A DNA stretch of 64,000 bases from positions 1 through 64,000 of the forward strand of contig JAPLDK010000009.1 of the NCBI GenBank assembly GCA_026391775.1. The letters are read 5' to 3'. The DNA comes from Bacteroidota bacterium. GTDB lineage: Bacteria > Bacteroidota > Bacteroidia > Bacteroidales > FEN-979. The notes beneath the pieces were generated by a model that had not been told where the DNA came from, made no database searches, and was given only the letters and a program-made list of their open reading frames with translations. A program made the translations under genes and the position numbers. This document shows positions 39,701-49,700 of the stretch, piece after piece; within the stretch, counting starts at the first letter, position 1, and each line of letters opens with the position of its first letter.

Positions 39701-40273
39701 GGAACCAGTACTACGATATCGGGACTTGCAACAGGCACCTATAACTTCACAGTAACAGATGGAACTTCAGGATGTACTTCAGTACCATCGGCCGATGTTG
39801 TTATTGACGCCCAACCGGAAACGCCACCTACGCCAACAATAACCGCGAATGGATTTATTTTAAGTTCTGACGCTGCATCCGGCAACCAATGGTATAATCA
39901 AAGCGGTTTGATAATTGGTGCAACCAACCAGAATTATACCGTCACTACCAACGGGGATTATTATGTTATTGTAACCTTAACTATATGCAGCTCACAACCA
40001 TCCAACATAATATCGATTACAAATGTTGGTATTGGGCCTGTCGGGGACCCGGGATCAATCCAGGTTTACCCCAATCCTGCAAGGAATGAATTAATTATTG
40101 AACTAAAAGAGAACAGACAAAATATAAAATTTGAAATATTGAATTCAATAGGGCAGGTTGTTTTCAAAGGAACCCTGTTAGAAAAGACGGTTGTCCCAAC
40201 AAACTGTTTTGCTCCGGGGATGTACCTGATAAAACTTGAGAATAACAAGATTTTTAGATTAATGAAGATTTAA
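36761..40273 (+). CDS. Large T9SS protein: BNR/sortilin-like propeller repeats + three tandem 83-aa repeats + sorting domain
   Basis: Repeated KSTNGGSTWNTT, KTTNGGTTWNTQ, VSSNGGTSWTQA motifs; three SGCTSLPSADVVINxQPPTP repeats; IQVYPNPARNELIIEL...MYLIKLENNKIFRLMKI. Confidence 0.85.
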   Translation: MKKIYLLMVFMVVTSILYSQPWLKNLPQNKSKGELNFYDYKNAFNEYWAPFNVDKGYYVENGIKKKAAGWKQFQRWEYEVENQMNPTTGEFPKQTAQEVYNEYLRSNPQSENSNSANWICLGTNSTPGGYAGIGRINCIAYHPSDNNTYWIGAASGGLWVTTNNGSSWTCLTSTLDALAVSDIVIPSDYATSNTIYIATGDKDHWDNRSIGVLKSTNGGSTWNTTGITYQLSDNKMVNRLLLDPGNNQIIIAATTNGVYKTTNGGTTWNTQLTSNNFIDMEYKPGDFSTFYGSTTNGTIYVSSNGGTSWTQAFSDANAYRIELGVSANQSGWVYAIAVNSASGLYGIYKSINSGATYSQVFSGTTLNLLGWNSNGGDSGGQGWYDLCLAVSPSNANTLLVGGVNSWRSTNGGTAWSIVNHWWGDGVPAVHADKHKLSFRSNGDLFETNDGGVYFSGNNGTGWTDKTNGIVISQMYKLGVSQTVSNETITGLQDNGTKLFSGGIWEDVKGGDGMECLIDYTNVNIQYGTYVYGQIDRTTDHWNNATQIQPSGAGNGAWVTPYIIDPVNPLTLYAGYADIWKTTNRGTSWTKISTMNNSDKIRSMAIATSNTQVLYVASPYKIWKTANGGTSWTEITGTLPVGSGSITYIAIKNDDANTLWVTMSGYNANKVYQSANGGTSWTNISTGLPQIPAYAIVQNNQSTTEVQLYAGTELGVYFKKGSDNWIAFNTGLPNVKIGEIEIYYAASPQNSILRAATFGRGLWETPVYYSCTLPASPVVGTITQPTCTLATGSVALTGLPATGTWTINPGGYTGTGTSTIISGLTTDTYNFTVTDGTSGCTSLPSADVVINAQPPTPSAPIVGLITQPSCTLATGSVVLNGLPPTGTWTITPGGITGTGTSTTISGLVTGTYNFTVTDGTSGCTSLPSADVVINVQPPTPSAPVVGLIAQPSCTSATGSVLLNGLPSTGTWTINPGGITGTGTSTTISGLATGTYNFTVTDGTSGCTSVPSADVVIDAQPETPPTPTITANGFILSSDAASGNQWYNQSGLIIGATNQNYTVTTNGDYYVIVTLTICSSQPSNIISITNVGIGPVGDPGSIQVYPNPARNELIIELKENRQNIKFEILNSIGQVVFKGTLLEKTVVPTNCFAPGMYLIKLENNKIFRLMKI
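39086..39832 (+). repeat. In-frame tandem repeat, 3 units x 249 bp (83 aa) within the 36761-40273 CDS
   Basis: Unit starts at 39086, 39335 and 39584 (exact 249-bp spacing), each encoding PxVGxIxQPxCTxATGSVxLxGLPxTGTWTIxPGGxTGTGTST... Confidence 0.95.
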
Positions 40274-40306
40274 TAGAACAGCCGCATTCAATTCGTGAGC
40301 CAATTT

Positions 40307-40420
40307 ATGAGATATTCGATCTTGCTTACACCCCTCCTTTTGTTATTTTCACTTGCTGTTCATGCACAGGCGGTGATCATCGATTGGCAGCAGTGCTATG
40401 GGGGAAGTGAATGGAAGTGA
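40307..40420 (+). pseudogene. N-terminal fragment of a secreted T9SS-type protein (signal peptide + 17 residues)
   Basis: MRYSILLTPLLLLFSLAVHAQAVIIDWQQCYGGSEWK*; WQxCxGGSxxD is the usual start of a large Bacteroidota secreted repeat family. Confidence 0.5.
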
Positions 40421-40460
40421 ATCCGGACGGGGATTCTCAGTTTTATGGGATAATCCCGTG

Positions 40461-40790
40461 TTAATTTCTATGAAAAAATTTGTTTAGAAATGAATAATAA
40501 AACTTCTCAATTGGATGGTATTTGTGATCAGAGAGGAACACCGCTTCGATCTCTTGTAAGGCGCTGTCAATCTTTTCATTTGTGAGAAGGAAGATTTTTT
40601 GGTATTCAAGAATAAGATCAATCCGTTGTTGGTCATTCATAGTCAGGATCAATTGTTTCATTTGGATATATTCATCTTTTGTATTGTATTCAAGAATTTT
40701 AATTATCTCTTCTTTATCCAGTGACTGATCAGCATAAGCTGCGAAAAGAAGCAGAAATGCCAAATATTCATGATAGTTAAGCTTTTTCAT
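40461..40790 (-). CDS. Hypothetical protein
   Basis: 109-aa ORF, plausible codon usage, no recognised domain. Confidence 0.5.
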   Translation of the reverse strand: MKKLNYHEYLAFLLLFAAYADQSLDKEEIIKILEYNTKDEYIQMKQLILTMNDQQRIDLILEYQKIFLLTNEKIDSALQEIEAVFLSDHKYHPIEKFYYSFLNKFFHRN

Positions 40791-41020
40791 GGTATTTGTT
40801 CAAGTTAATTTTTAACGTATTTTTTTCGAACCTTAAAAATAATACAATTCAAGAAATTTCAGTACCTAAAAGTTAAATCTGGTAGGGTAAATCTGTGAAT
40901 GTTGTAATTCTTTAGAGGAAATATGTATTGCATTCCGAAAATAAAGGACTTACCTTTGGATTGTGAAAACCTATTCACATCTGTCCCGCCAGGTGCGGAG
41001 ATACATTTATATCTTATAAC

Positions 41021-41833
41021 ATGGCTAGCACAAAAAAAGTAATTTCCGGGTTTGCAATCCTTGCAGCATTAATTTTGCTGATAGCCTGTGGAAGTAAAGA
41101 TAATTCCACTCCTGCTCCCGCCAGAAACACGACTTATAGTCTGAAGGTAAAGGATGTCCTCGGGGTAACCGGTACAGTTACTTTCACCGAGACAAGCAGT
41201 ACTTTAACTACCATAAGTATAGCGCTGACAGGTGCTCCTTCGGGCACTCATCCGGCAGAACTATGCATGAATTCGGCAGTTGAAGGAGGTACCGTTGTTG
41301 TAGAACTTAATCCTGTTGACGCTACCGGTAAAAGTTCAACAGCTGTACCTGCGATGCCTTACACCCAGCTGATTGCTTACGACGGATTTATAAAAGTCGT
41401 TAAAAGCAGCAGCGAACCCGGTATAATTCTTGCGATGGGCGATATTGGTGGTAATGTGATAACCGGTACAAATAAAACCTATAAACTGGATACTATAGGT
41501 GGATTCGGTGTATCCGGAACTGCATTATTTGAAAAAAGGGTAAATGGAAGTACCCTGGTAACCATTACGCTTACAGGAGCTATTGCCGGCGAGTTATATC
41601 CGGCAACAATTAACCTGGGTTCAATCGCCAACGTGGGTGGCGGTCCTGTTGTTGTGACACTAAGCAATGTAAATGGAACAACAGGTAAAAGCTATACTAA
41701 CATCCGAAAACTTGATAGTGGAATTGTTATCACTTATGATAATTGGTTAGTATATGCTGGTTATATAAATATCTATCAAACTGCAGTAACTTATGGCAAT
41801 ATTATTTGCCATGGTAATATAGGCTCGAATTAG
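41021..41833 (+). CDS. Lipoprotein with two tandem CHRD-like domains
   Basis: FAILAALILLIACGSK lipobox; repeated pattern LTGAPSGTHPAELCMNSAVEGGTVVVELNPVDATGKSSTAV...LIAYDGFIKVVKS..ILAMGDIGGN and LTGAIAGELYPATINLGSIANVGGGPVVVTLSNVNGTTGKSYT...ITYDNWLVYAGYINIYQT..NIICHGNIGSN. Confidence 0.65.
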   Translation: MASTKKVISGFAILAALILLIACGSKDNSTPAPARNTTYSLKVKDVLGVTGTVTFTETSSTLTTISIALTGAPSGTHPAELCMNSAVEGGTVVVELNPVDATGKSSTAVPAMPYTQLIAYDGFIKVVKSSSEPGIILAMGDIGGNVITGTNKTYKLDTIGGFGVSGTALFEKRVNGSTLVTITLTGAIAGELYPATINLGSIANVGGGPVVVTLSNVNGTTGKSYTNIRKLDSGIVITYDNWLVYAGYINIYQTAVTYGNIICHGNIGSN

Positions 41834-41851
41834 GCTGATTTCCTTTATTGA

Positions 41852-42937
41852 TTATTTCTTATGTTGCTGTTCATCAGGCAGTCTTTTATGCCGAAGATAG
41901 ATTTTAGCTTCAGCCGGGGTTCCTAAAAGTATTGCGAGCCATCGTGTTTTCTCATTCTGTTCCAGGATGATTTTAATGGTCATCGTGAGAGGAACTGACA
42001 GGAACATACCCACTGTTCCCAATATAAATCCCCAGAAGAGAAGAGACAGGAATACAACCAGTGTTGACAGGCCTAAACCTTTTCCCATGACCCTGGGCTC
42101 AACAAAGTTTCCAAGAACATTGTTGATAACCAGAAATGAGCCAAGAGTCCAGAATGCGCCACCTAATCCGAGTTGCACCAGGGCAAAGAGAACTGCCGGT
42201 ACAGCGGCAATGATGGAGCCGATATTCGGAATATAATTCATAAGCCCTGCAATCAATGCCCATAGCAGAGGATAGTCGACTCCAATGATCAATAATGCTA
42301 CATAGATAAGAATCCCTATTGATAAACATACTAAGGTTTTTATCCCAAGGTAGTGACGGATATTTTTTATTATGGTAGAAAAATAAGAAATGGATTCATC
42401 CGATCCGCTCAGAATTGCTTTTGCTTTAACAGAAAAACTGCCGGATTCCATAAGCATAAATAAAATGATAAGGAAAATCAGGAAGGTATTCCCCATCATA
42501 TTTAACAATCCATTAACAGCGCTTGCGGTAAATTCCAGTATCCTGGCAGGTTGAATGAAATTTGATACCTGGTCTGGCCGGATCTTTAACCCTTTCTCAT
42601 TTAAAACCTGAATAAAAGAGTTGCTTATTGCTGTAAGAGTAGACTCATATTTTGAAACATTGCTTGAAAAGGATGATACTGTTCCTCCGATCAGAAAAGC
42701 AAATCCGGAAAAAAGTATAATCAACCCCAAAATTACAATGATAAGTGCAAGCCATCTTGGTATCCTCTTTTTCTCAAGCCAGGAAATGGGTTGCGCACAA
42801 ATGATACTTATGAATAACGCGAGTAAAAAGGTAGTGATGATAGATTTTGCATAAATCACCCCTGCAATAATGATTATTAATGCAGCGACTTTTATAACTG
42901 GTGAACCCTCCATTGACCCAATGCTCTTGCTGTTCAT
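41852..42937 (-). CDS. AI-2E family transporter (PerM-like)
   Basis: Multi-TM; ISWLEKKRIPRWLALIIVILGLI, LLWALIAGLMNYIPNIGSIIAAVPAVLFAL, NFVEPRVMGKGLGLSTLVVFLSLLFWGFILGTVGMFLSVPLTMTIKIILE. Confidence 0.9.
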   Translation of the reverse strand: MNSKSIGSMEGSPVIKVAALIIIIAGVIYAKSIITTFLLALFISIICAQPISWLEKKRIPRWLALIIVILGLIILFSGFAFLIGGTVSSFSSNVSKYESTLTAISNSFIQVLNEKGLKIRPDQVSNFIQPARILEFTASAVNGLLNMMGNTFLIFLIILFMLMESGSFSVKAKAILSGSDESISYFSTIIKNIRHYLGIKTLVCLSIGILIYVALLIIGVDYPLLWALIAGLMNYIPNIGSIIAAVPAVLFALVQLGLGGAFWTLGSFLVINNVLGNFVEPRVMGKGLGLSTLVVFLSLLFWGFILGTVGMFLSVPLTMTIKIILEQNEKTRWLAILLGTPAEAKIYLRHKRLPDEQQHKK

Positions 42938-43053
42938 TTCAAAATAGTTTTACTGATCTTCAATATGTTTAATTAACCCAAAATTTCAAATTTTAGATTC
43001 TCTGAAACTCCTGATGATACAAAACTTCCTGGAAGGATGTCGCTTATGTAAGA

Positions 43054-43284
43054 TTATACTTTCGGTTTCTTGATAAAGATATTGAGCCGGCTGTCCCTGC
43101 GCAATTGATACCTTTCTCTTGTTTCCGCTTCTTTGGTGAGATCGGCAATAAATAATGTTGTTCTTCCACCATCAAGGATGATGGGAAATAAACCTGTTAG
43201 CGAGCCCGTCAATAGTTTTGCATTGGGGATTTTTAAGCGGTTATGTTCAAGCATCATCCTGTATTCAAGAGTGGTTTTTTTCAT
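43054..43284 (-). CDS. Small hypothetical protein
   Basis: 76-aa ORF, no recognised domain. Confidence 0.45.
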   Translation of the reverse strand: MKKTTLEYRMMLEHNRLKIPNAKLLTGSLTGLFPIILDGGRTTLFIADLTKEAETRERYQLRRDSRLNIFIKKPKV

Positions 43285-43414
43285 TTTTCGTTTGTCCTGT
43301 TAGAAAATGTAAGTTCTGGTATTTCTACAAGATACGGATAATTATCGGATTTTGGAAGAATTACTTTTGGGCACAGATGGGCTTTGTGGTTTTTCTGCCC
43401 GTATACTCCTATCA

Positions 43415-44179
43415 TCAGAAAACACAAAAAACCCCGGTCTCCTCATAACGTGAGGCTACAAAGATCTTTGTGCCGTTGGCATGACGGCTGAAGAGTTCAT
43501 GTACCAAATGGGGGCGGTTGTTCTCGGCCGAAAGATGGGATAGGACCAGGAGCTGCATCCAGGAAGGTTTGTGGGTTGTAAAGAGGTCAAGGGCCTGGTC
43601 GTTCGACAGATGTCCTTCCATGCCCCTGATGCGACGTTTCAGATAAATGGGATAACGGCCGTTTTCGAGCATTTCCTCATCATAATTCGCCTCGAGGAAA
43701 GCTGCGTGGCATTGTGCGAAATGGTGTGCTACATGCTCGCAGCTTGAACCTATATCGGTGAAAACGCCGGCTGTTATGCCGTTCGCACTCACGATAAAAC
43801 TATGGGGTTCGGAGGCATCATGCCATTTGGGAAATGGGTTTACATTGAGTTCGCCAACCTGGACCGGGATGCCGGCAGTAAAGGGTTTCACCAGTTCCGG
43901 ATCGAGCATTAAGCGTCCACTGCGGTGGGTTGCAGCGGTAATGTATACGGGGATACGATGCTTTCGTGAGAGCACTTCAACGCCCCGGGTATGATCGGTA
44001 TGCTCATGGGTGATGAATATCGCTTTAACGTTTTTAACCGGCAACCCCAGGCGGGTCATCCTGCGCTCGGTTTCACGGCAGGAGAGGCCGGCATCGATGA
44101 ACACGGCTACTGTTTCGTTGCCGATGTAATAGCAGTTTCCGTTGCTGCCCGAATTGAGAGAGGCGAGGTAGAGTGGCAT
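43415..44179 (-). CDS. MBL-fold metallo-hydrolase (YycJ/WalJ-like)
   Basis: LASLNSGSNGNCYYIGNETVAVFIDAGLSCRETERRM; FITHEHTDHTRGVEVLSRKHRIPVYIT; FLEANYDEEML; HLSNDQAL. Confidence 0.85.
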   Translation of the reverse strand: MPLYLASLNSGSNGNCYYIGNETVAVFIDAGLSCRETERRMTRLGLPVKNVKAIFITHEHTDHTRGVEVLSRKHRIPVYITAATHRSGRLMLDPELVKPFTAGIPVQVGELNVNPFPKWHDASEPHSFIVSANGITAGVFTDIGSSCEHVAHHFAQCHAAFLEANYDEEMLENGRYPIYLKRRIRGMEGHLSNDQALDLFTTHKPSWMQLLVLSHLSAENNRPHLVHELFSRHANGTKIFVASRYEETGVFCVF

Positions 44180-44268
44180 GATGCAAAGAAAGTGAAAATT
44201 AAGCAGGGTAGCGGCTGGTTCTCATCCGCAGACAAAAAAAATCCTTATATTCACGAAAAAAAATCGGT

Positions 44269-46449
44269 ATGGTCAGGTACTGCTTATCCATTTTACTTCT
44301 TTCATGCCTGATATGTCTGGCCTCATGCAAGCGGCCCAATCCTTCAGAAACTGATCAATCCCAGGCAGCTTATTGGGGTAAAATTGAAGACATGGCGATT
44401 GCGGCGAGCAAAGCAAACCTCGACAGCATGCTTTATTATTCCAGCCTGCTTCATTCTAAAGCTGTAAAGGCAAAGGACCCAAGATGGGAGGCGAAATCCC
44501 TGGTACTCCTGGGTTACTGGAATTCACTGAAGGGGGAGACCGACACTTCAATTATACTGTTGCAGAAAGCGATAAAGCTGGGCGACTCCATACAGGACAG
44601 CGCTATTGTTGAACAGGCACACAACTATCTTGGATCCCGTTATCTCGGAACGGGCTTGTTCAGAAAGGCCGGGTCGGAATACCTTGCAGGACTAGCCTAT
44701 GCGGAGAAGAAGCATGATACTTCTGAGATCGTAAAGTATTACAATAACCTGGGCAATGTAATGGAGAATCTCGACAATCTGGGCATGGCCCAGGAATATA
44801 TGAACAAAGCCCTTACCCTTTCTGAAAAACACAGGGATACACTTACAATGGCTTCTTCGATGCGAAACCTGGCCTGGGTTATAAAGAAAAGCGGAGACTC
44901 CGTGCAGGCTTCCCGGTATTTCAGGTCCTCCCTTGCCTTATTTACCAAATTGAACAATCAACGATGGGTGGCAAAGCTTTATAGCGATCTGGGAATTTTT
45001 TACCGCTATCAGGCCCCTGATTCAGCCTATTATTATTACAAGAAAGCCATTGAAATATATACCTCGCTTGGCGATAATGGCACTGTGCTCATCACGGAAT
45101 TTAACATGGCAAACCTTCTTTTTGACAAGGGAAAATACGGGGAAGCGGAAAAGATCTTTTCACGGATCTATAAGAAAACACTTGAGACGAACAACCTGAT
45201 AGGTATGGCATATAGCAGCATAAGCCTTGCTTCCACCTATAACAAGCTTAAGGATTTCCCAAAAGCCGATTTTTTTATTCAAAAATCGGAAACGCTTGCA
45301 GCTCAATGGAACCAGCCTGATTTCACCAGGAATGTATACGCTTACAAGATTGAACTCCTGAAATCCCAGGGAAAATACAAGGAGGCTGTCCCTGTATACG
45401 AGAAGTATGTCAACCTGAAAGACAGCCTGAGTTCAGCTGAAAATAAAACGAGAATCCTTGAGCTGCAGAACCAGTTCAATTCCGAAAAGAAAGAATTTGA
45501 AATAACCACCTTAAAACAGCAAACCACAATCCAGCAGACCAAACTGCATAACCGCTCCCTTCTGATCATAAGCCTGGTGGCGCTTATTGTCGTCATCACT
45601 CTTTCCATGGGTGTGATCCTGCTTTTTTACAGGAGGGGCGTGATCGTCAATCAGAAGCTGACCATGCAGAGCGAGGAACTGAAAAAGGAAATTCAGAACC
45701 GGGAAAAGATCCAGAAGTACCTTACCGAAAGCGAAAGGCAGCTCCTGAAAATGAACGCTTCCAAAGACAAGTTTTTTTCCATTATCGCACATGACCTGAA
45801 AAGCCCGTTTAATACGATTTTCGGGTTTACCGACTTGTTAACCACAGATTTTCAGAATTTTAATAAGGACGAGATTAAGCGTTTCATCGAGAATATCAGC
45901 AATGCATCCAAACAGGCTTACGCTTTGCTTGAAAACCTGTTGGTTTGGGCTCAGACTCAGAACAAAAGCATAGAATTCAATCCCCAGGTTATCGATCTGG
46001 AAAAACAAGTCGGGGATGCCCTTGCCCTGGTTGAAACCCAGGCAAAAGCAAAACAGATTTCCATAACGTCTTTTATCAAAAAAACCCATTGGGGTATTGC
46101 CGATGTGAATCTGATCGGGACTATTCTCAGGAACCTGCTTTCAAATGCAATTAAATTCACGCCCCAGAATGGTTCGGTTGAAGTTTCGGCCCTGCTTCGC
46201 GACAAGCAGGTCTGGATTTCCGTGAATGATACCGGTGTGGGGATATCGAGAGAGCGTCTCCCACATATGTTCGAAATTGAAGGCATGAAACGGACTATGG
46301 GTACCGAGAAAGAGAAGGGGAGTGGACTGGGTCTGATCTTATGCAAGGAGTTTGCCGAGATGCAGGGTGGCAGGATCTGGGTTGAAAGTGAGCCAGGCAA
46401 GGGAAGTACCTTCACATTCTCCGTTCCTGCGGTAACTACCGGCAAATAA
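44269..46449 (+). CDS. TPR-repeat sensor histidine kinase
   Basis: Lipobox-like N-term LICLASCKR; TPR repeats; TM LLIISLVALIVVITLSMGVILLFY; HisKA FFSIIAHDLKSPFNTIFGF; HATPase NLLSNAIKFTPQNGSVEV, VNDTGVGIS, GSGLGLILCKEFAEMQGGRIWVESEPGKGSTFTFSVP. Confidence 0.9.
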   Translation: MVRYCLSILLLSCLICLASCKRPNPSETDQSQAAYWGKIEDMAIAASKANLDSMLYYSSLLHSKAVKAKDPRWEAKSLVLLGYWNSLKGETDTSIILLQKAIKLGDSIQDSAIVEQAHNYLGSRYLGTGLFRKAGSEYLAGLAYAEKKHDTSEIVKYYNNLGNVMENLDNLGMAQEYMNKALTLSEKHRDTLTMASSMRNLAWVIKKSGDSVQASRYFRSSLALFTKLNNQRWVAKLYSDLGIFYRYQAPDSAYYYYKKAIEIYTSLGDNGTVLITEFNMANLLFDKGKYGEAEKIFSRIYKKTLETNNLIGMAYSSISLASTYNKLKDFPKADFFIQKSETLAAQWNQPDFTRNVYAYKIELLKSQGKYKEAVPVYEKYVNLKDSLSSAENKTRILELQNQFNSEKKEFEITTLKQQTTIQQTKLHNRSLLIISLVALIVVITLSMGVILLFYRRGVIVNQKLTMQSEELKKEIQNREKIQKYLTESERQLLKMNASKDKFFSIIAHDLKSPFNTIFGFTDLLTTDFQNFNKDEIKRFIENISNASKQAYALLENLLVWAQTQNKSIEFNPQVIDLEKQVGDALALVETQAKAKQISITSFIKKTHWGIADVNLIGTILRNLLSNAIKFTPQNGSVEVSALLRDKQVWISVNDTGVGISRERLPHMFEIEGMKRTMGTEKEKGSGLGLILCKEFAEMQGGRIWVESEPGKGSTFTFSVPAVTTGK

Positions 46450-46576
46450 CAGGCAGGATTGCTTTTTGCATCCGGGGCTCACTGCGATCATGCAGAGCGC
46501 ACATAAAAGGATAAGGATCTTAGGGTAAGTATTCGTTTTCATAAAGCAGGGGACATAAACCCGCTTATATCCCAAT

Positions 46577-46611
46577 ACCTGCCTTTCAATAGCCAAAACC
46601 TGCCTTTCAAT
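46577..46611. repeat. 14-bp direct repeat ACCTGCCTTTCAAT x2, 21-bp period
   Basis: Exact copies at 46577-46590 and 46598-46611. Confidence 0.9.
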
Positions 46612-46733
46612 GAGAAACTATTACCGTTCATTCATTTCCGCAGCATCGTCCTGATATTTGCTTTACAATTGTATTATCCAATGGAAGAATTAATTCAAAA
46701 CAAGATAGTTTACTGAAATTTAAATTTGCAGCT

Positions 46734-49700
46734 ATGAAGAAGATCTTTTTACTTTTTTGCTTTATTTTCTGTTCTATCCTGATGAATGCGCAGGTATGGT
46801 ATTTTGGAAATAAGGCCGGATTGGATTTTACCTCCGGGATAGTTTCTCCGGTCAGTAATGGACAGTTAATTAATACGGGCGAGGGATGTACCATGGCATA
46901 TGATGACCATTGTAACCTGCTTTTTTATTCTGACGGGATTACTGTTTGGGATAGAAATAACGTAGTTATCAAAGATGGAAATAATAATTTCGTAACCGGT
47001 GCTGCCAATGGCTTATATGGTGATCCGAGCTCAACACAGTCGGCAATTGCTGTACCAAAACCAGGGACTAATTTTGATGAGTTTTATATTTTCACTACAG
47101 ATAAAGGAGCCAATATAGACCAGGGCGCTCCTGCTTATAAAGGATTCCGTTATACAACAGTGAAACATTGCCTTTCAACCCCCGAGGTTGACCTTAAAAA
47201 CATACAACTCTCACCCTTGAAATCCACCGAAAAAATATCTGTCACCAGCATCCCCGGTGGTGGTTTCTGGGTTCTTGTTCATGATTTCAATATGACTCCG
47301 GAGAATGGTTGCAACTATTATGCTTATAAAATTGATCCTGCGGGTAATTTACATACCACGACACCTGTAATCTCGAATATCGGGACCCAGCATCAGGGAG
47401 CTTATGCCAATGTTCAGGGGCAAATGAAGTTTTCTCATGACGGAACAAAAGTTGCTGTAGCAATCCCCCAGGCCAGGATTATTGAAATACTTGATTTTGA
47501 CAACTCAGGAAATGCTCCAAACAGTGGCAAATTAACTAACCCCAGGAGAATAAAATTTCCGAAGGATTCATGCGTGGATTGCGAACTGTATGGCCTGGAG
47601 TTTTCTCCGAATAACCGGTATTTATTTATTGGAGGTGAGTATCACTGTGGGTGCGATAATGCCAAACACAGGATTTACCAGGTTGACCTGAATACATTTT
47701 TATTTCCTGATCTCCAGGCGACAAACTGCGGGTCTGATATACCTACAAAAACATTTTTCTTCGTTCCTGATATCCAAAGTATACCTCTGCAAATCAGGGT
47801 GATATATAATGGGATCAGTTCATTGGATATTGGCCAGTTTCAATTAGCCCGGGATCAGAAAATTTACGTAGCCAGTTGGACTGACCCTAACACATTCGGT
47901 GATTTAGTCGGCTGCATTGATAATCCTGATATATACCCGGCAACTTTTAATGCTGCCGCGGTTCAATTAAATACTCCCCAACAATGCCAGGCGGGGCTTC
48001 CCACACTACTCCAGGATCAGTTTAACTGTAATCCTTCGGCTCCTTCCTGTGATTCCTGTTTGACTCCTGTTAAATATCTTCATACCGGCATGTGGCAGGG
48101 GCCGGGGCAAAATGATCCATACTGGAGGTTGTCGCCTTCGGGTAATGCTGCGGTTATTGTCAATACTCCGTTAAATTATTCCTCACCTATGGGAGGTTCT
48201 CAATGGATTTCATCATCTTTTCCTCCTCCATCTGTCCAGGGAACATATAGTTATAAAATTCCTTTTTATATATACGACTCACTTTGTCCCCCGCCAAAAA
48301 CATTTGAATTGGTTGGCTGCGTGCTTGCTAATAATGCTACAATATATCTCAAGCAAGGCAGTAATCAATATACGCTTGGAACCGCTAATTCTGTGATAAA
48401 TCCTACCACCTTTACATTCAACCAGGGATTTACAGCAGGAAATTATGAACTGATTATTGATGTCAATAATCCCGCCGGTTCATTGCCTGTGATCGATGTT
48501 AAGGCCTGGGTCTGCTGCATCCCGGACTCCACACCCCAGATTATTCCTATACCATGCCCTTTTGAGGAAGGATCGAGCACATCATTTCCAAATACGATCA
48601 TAAACTATAACTGCAGCCCTCCTGCTGTGTGTCCAGGGAATGAAGCCATGTATTCCTTGTCTCTTTCAGGCACATATACAGTTACAGCAGCGATATCCGG
48701 CTCAGCGAGTACGCGCATATTTGTTCTGTCAGCTATCCCAACCCCTGCCAGCGCAATGTCAGGCATCGTCGCCTGCGGTGACATATATAATCCGGCAGTA
48801 TTCACGTACAGCGGTTTTTCTCCGTATTATATCGTGATCGATGATCTCTGGCCAGGAACGCATAACTTCGGCCTCTATGTAAGATGTGACGAAGTGCCGG
48901 ATTGTGATTCCTGCCATTATCCTAATTTGCCAAAAGCTTATCTTCATACCGGGATCAGTACCGCATGGAACCTGACCAGTTCTCCAGGTGTTGGGACAGG
49001 CACTGCAGGCATCGTGACAAATCCCGGGTCCTATGGAATACCTGACCCCCTGCAAGGAACACATTGGATCGCAGGGACCGGGACTTCAATGCCTACAACA
49101 GGAGGTACGTATATATACGAAAATACATTTAACCTCGTTTCACCTGCAGGTTGTCCATGTGCTCCAAATCAGGTCCCCCAGCTTAAATTATGTATCCTGG
49201 CTGATAGTGCAATCGTTTATCTCAATGGAAATCAGGTCGGAACTGTATCATCCCTGACTACATCAACAAGGATCGTAACAGTACCTGGACAATATATGTC
49301 CTGTCCCGGATCAAATACCCTGAAGGTGAAAGTGATCAATCAGGCAGGAAGCTATCCCGTGGCTGATGTAAAAGCATGGGTCTGCTGTGCTGATACAATT
49401 CAGGAAATTCCATGTCCGTTTGCAATTTCGGGATATACAGCCTATCTCAATAAAATACTGTCTGCTGATGTTATGAGTACGGTAGCTCTTCCCGGAAAGG
49501 AAGCAATTTATTCGTTAAATCTCACATCTCCCACCCGTGTAACTATTAAATCAAATTCAAATTCAACAACCGAGGAAATATTACTACTTAACACTTTACC
49601 GAATTCCTGGCCAAACCCGGGGCAGGTTCAACACCAGAATATCATGGCATTCCTGCCGCAACTTGGATCTGCCGTTCCTTACTCCATGACCGCTGACATA

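Noticed and set aside
39086-39832. Tandem repeat considered as a CRISPR-like or satellite array
   Set aside because: Units are 249 bp, contiguous, in frame and encode a conserved secreted-protein repeat; no short repeat/unique spacer pattern.
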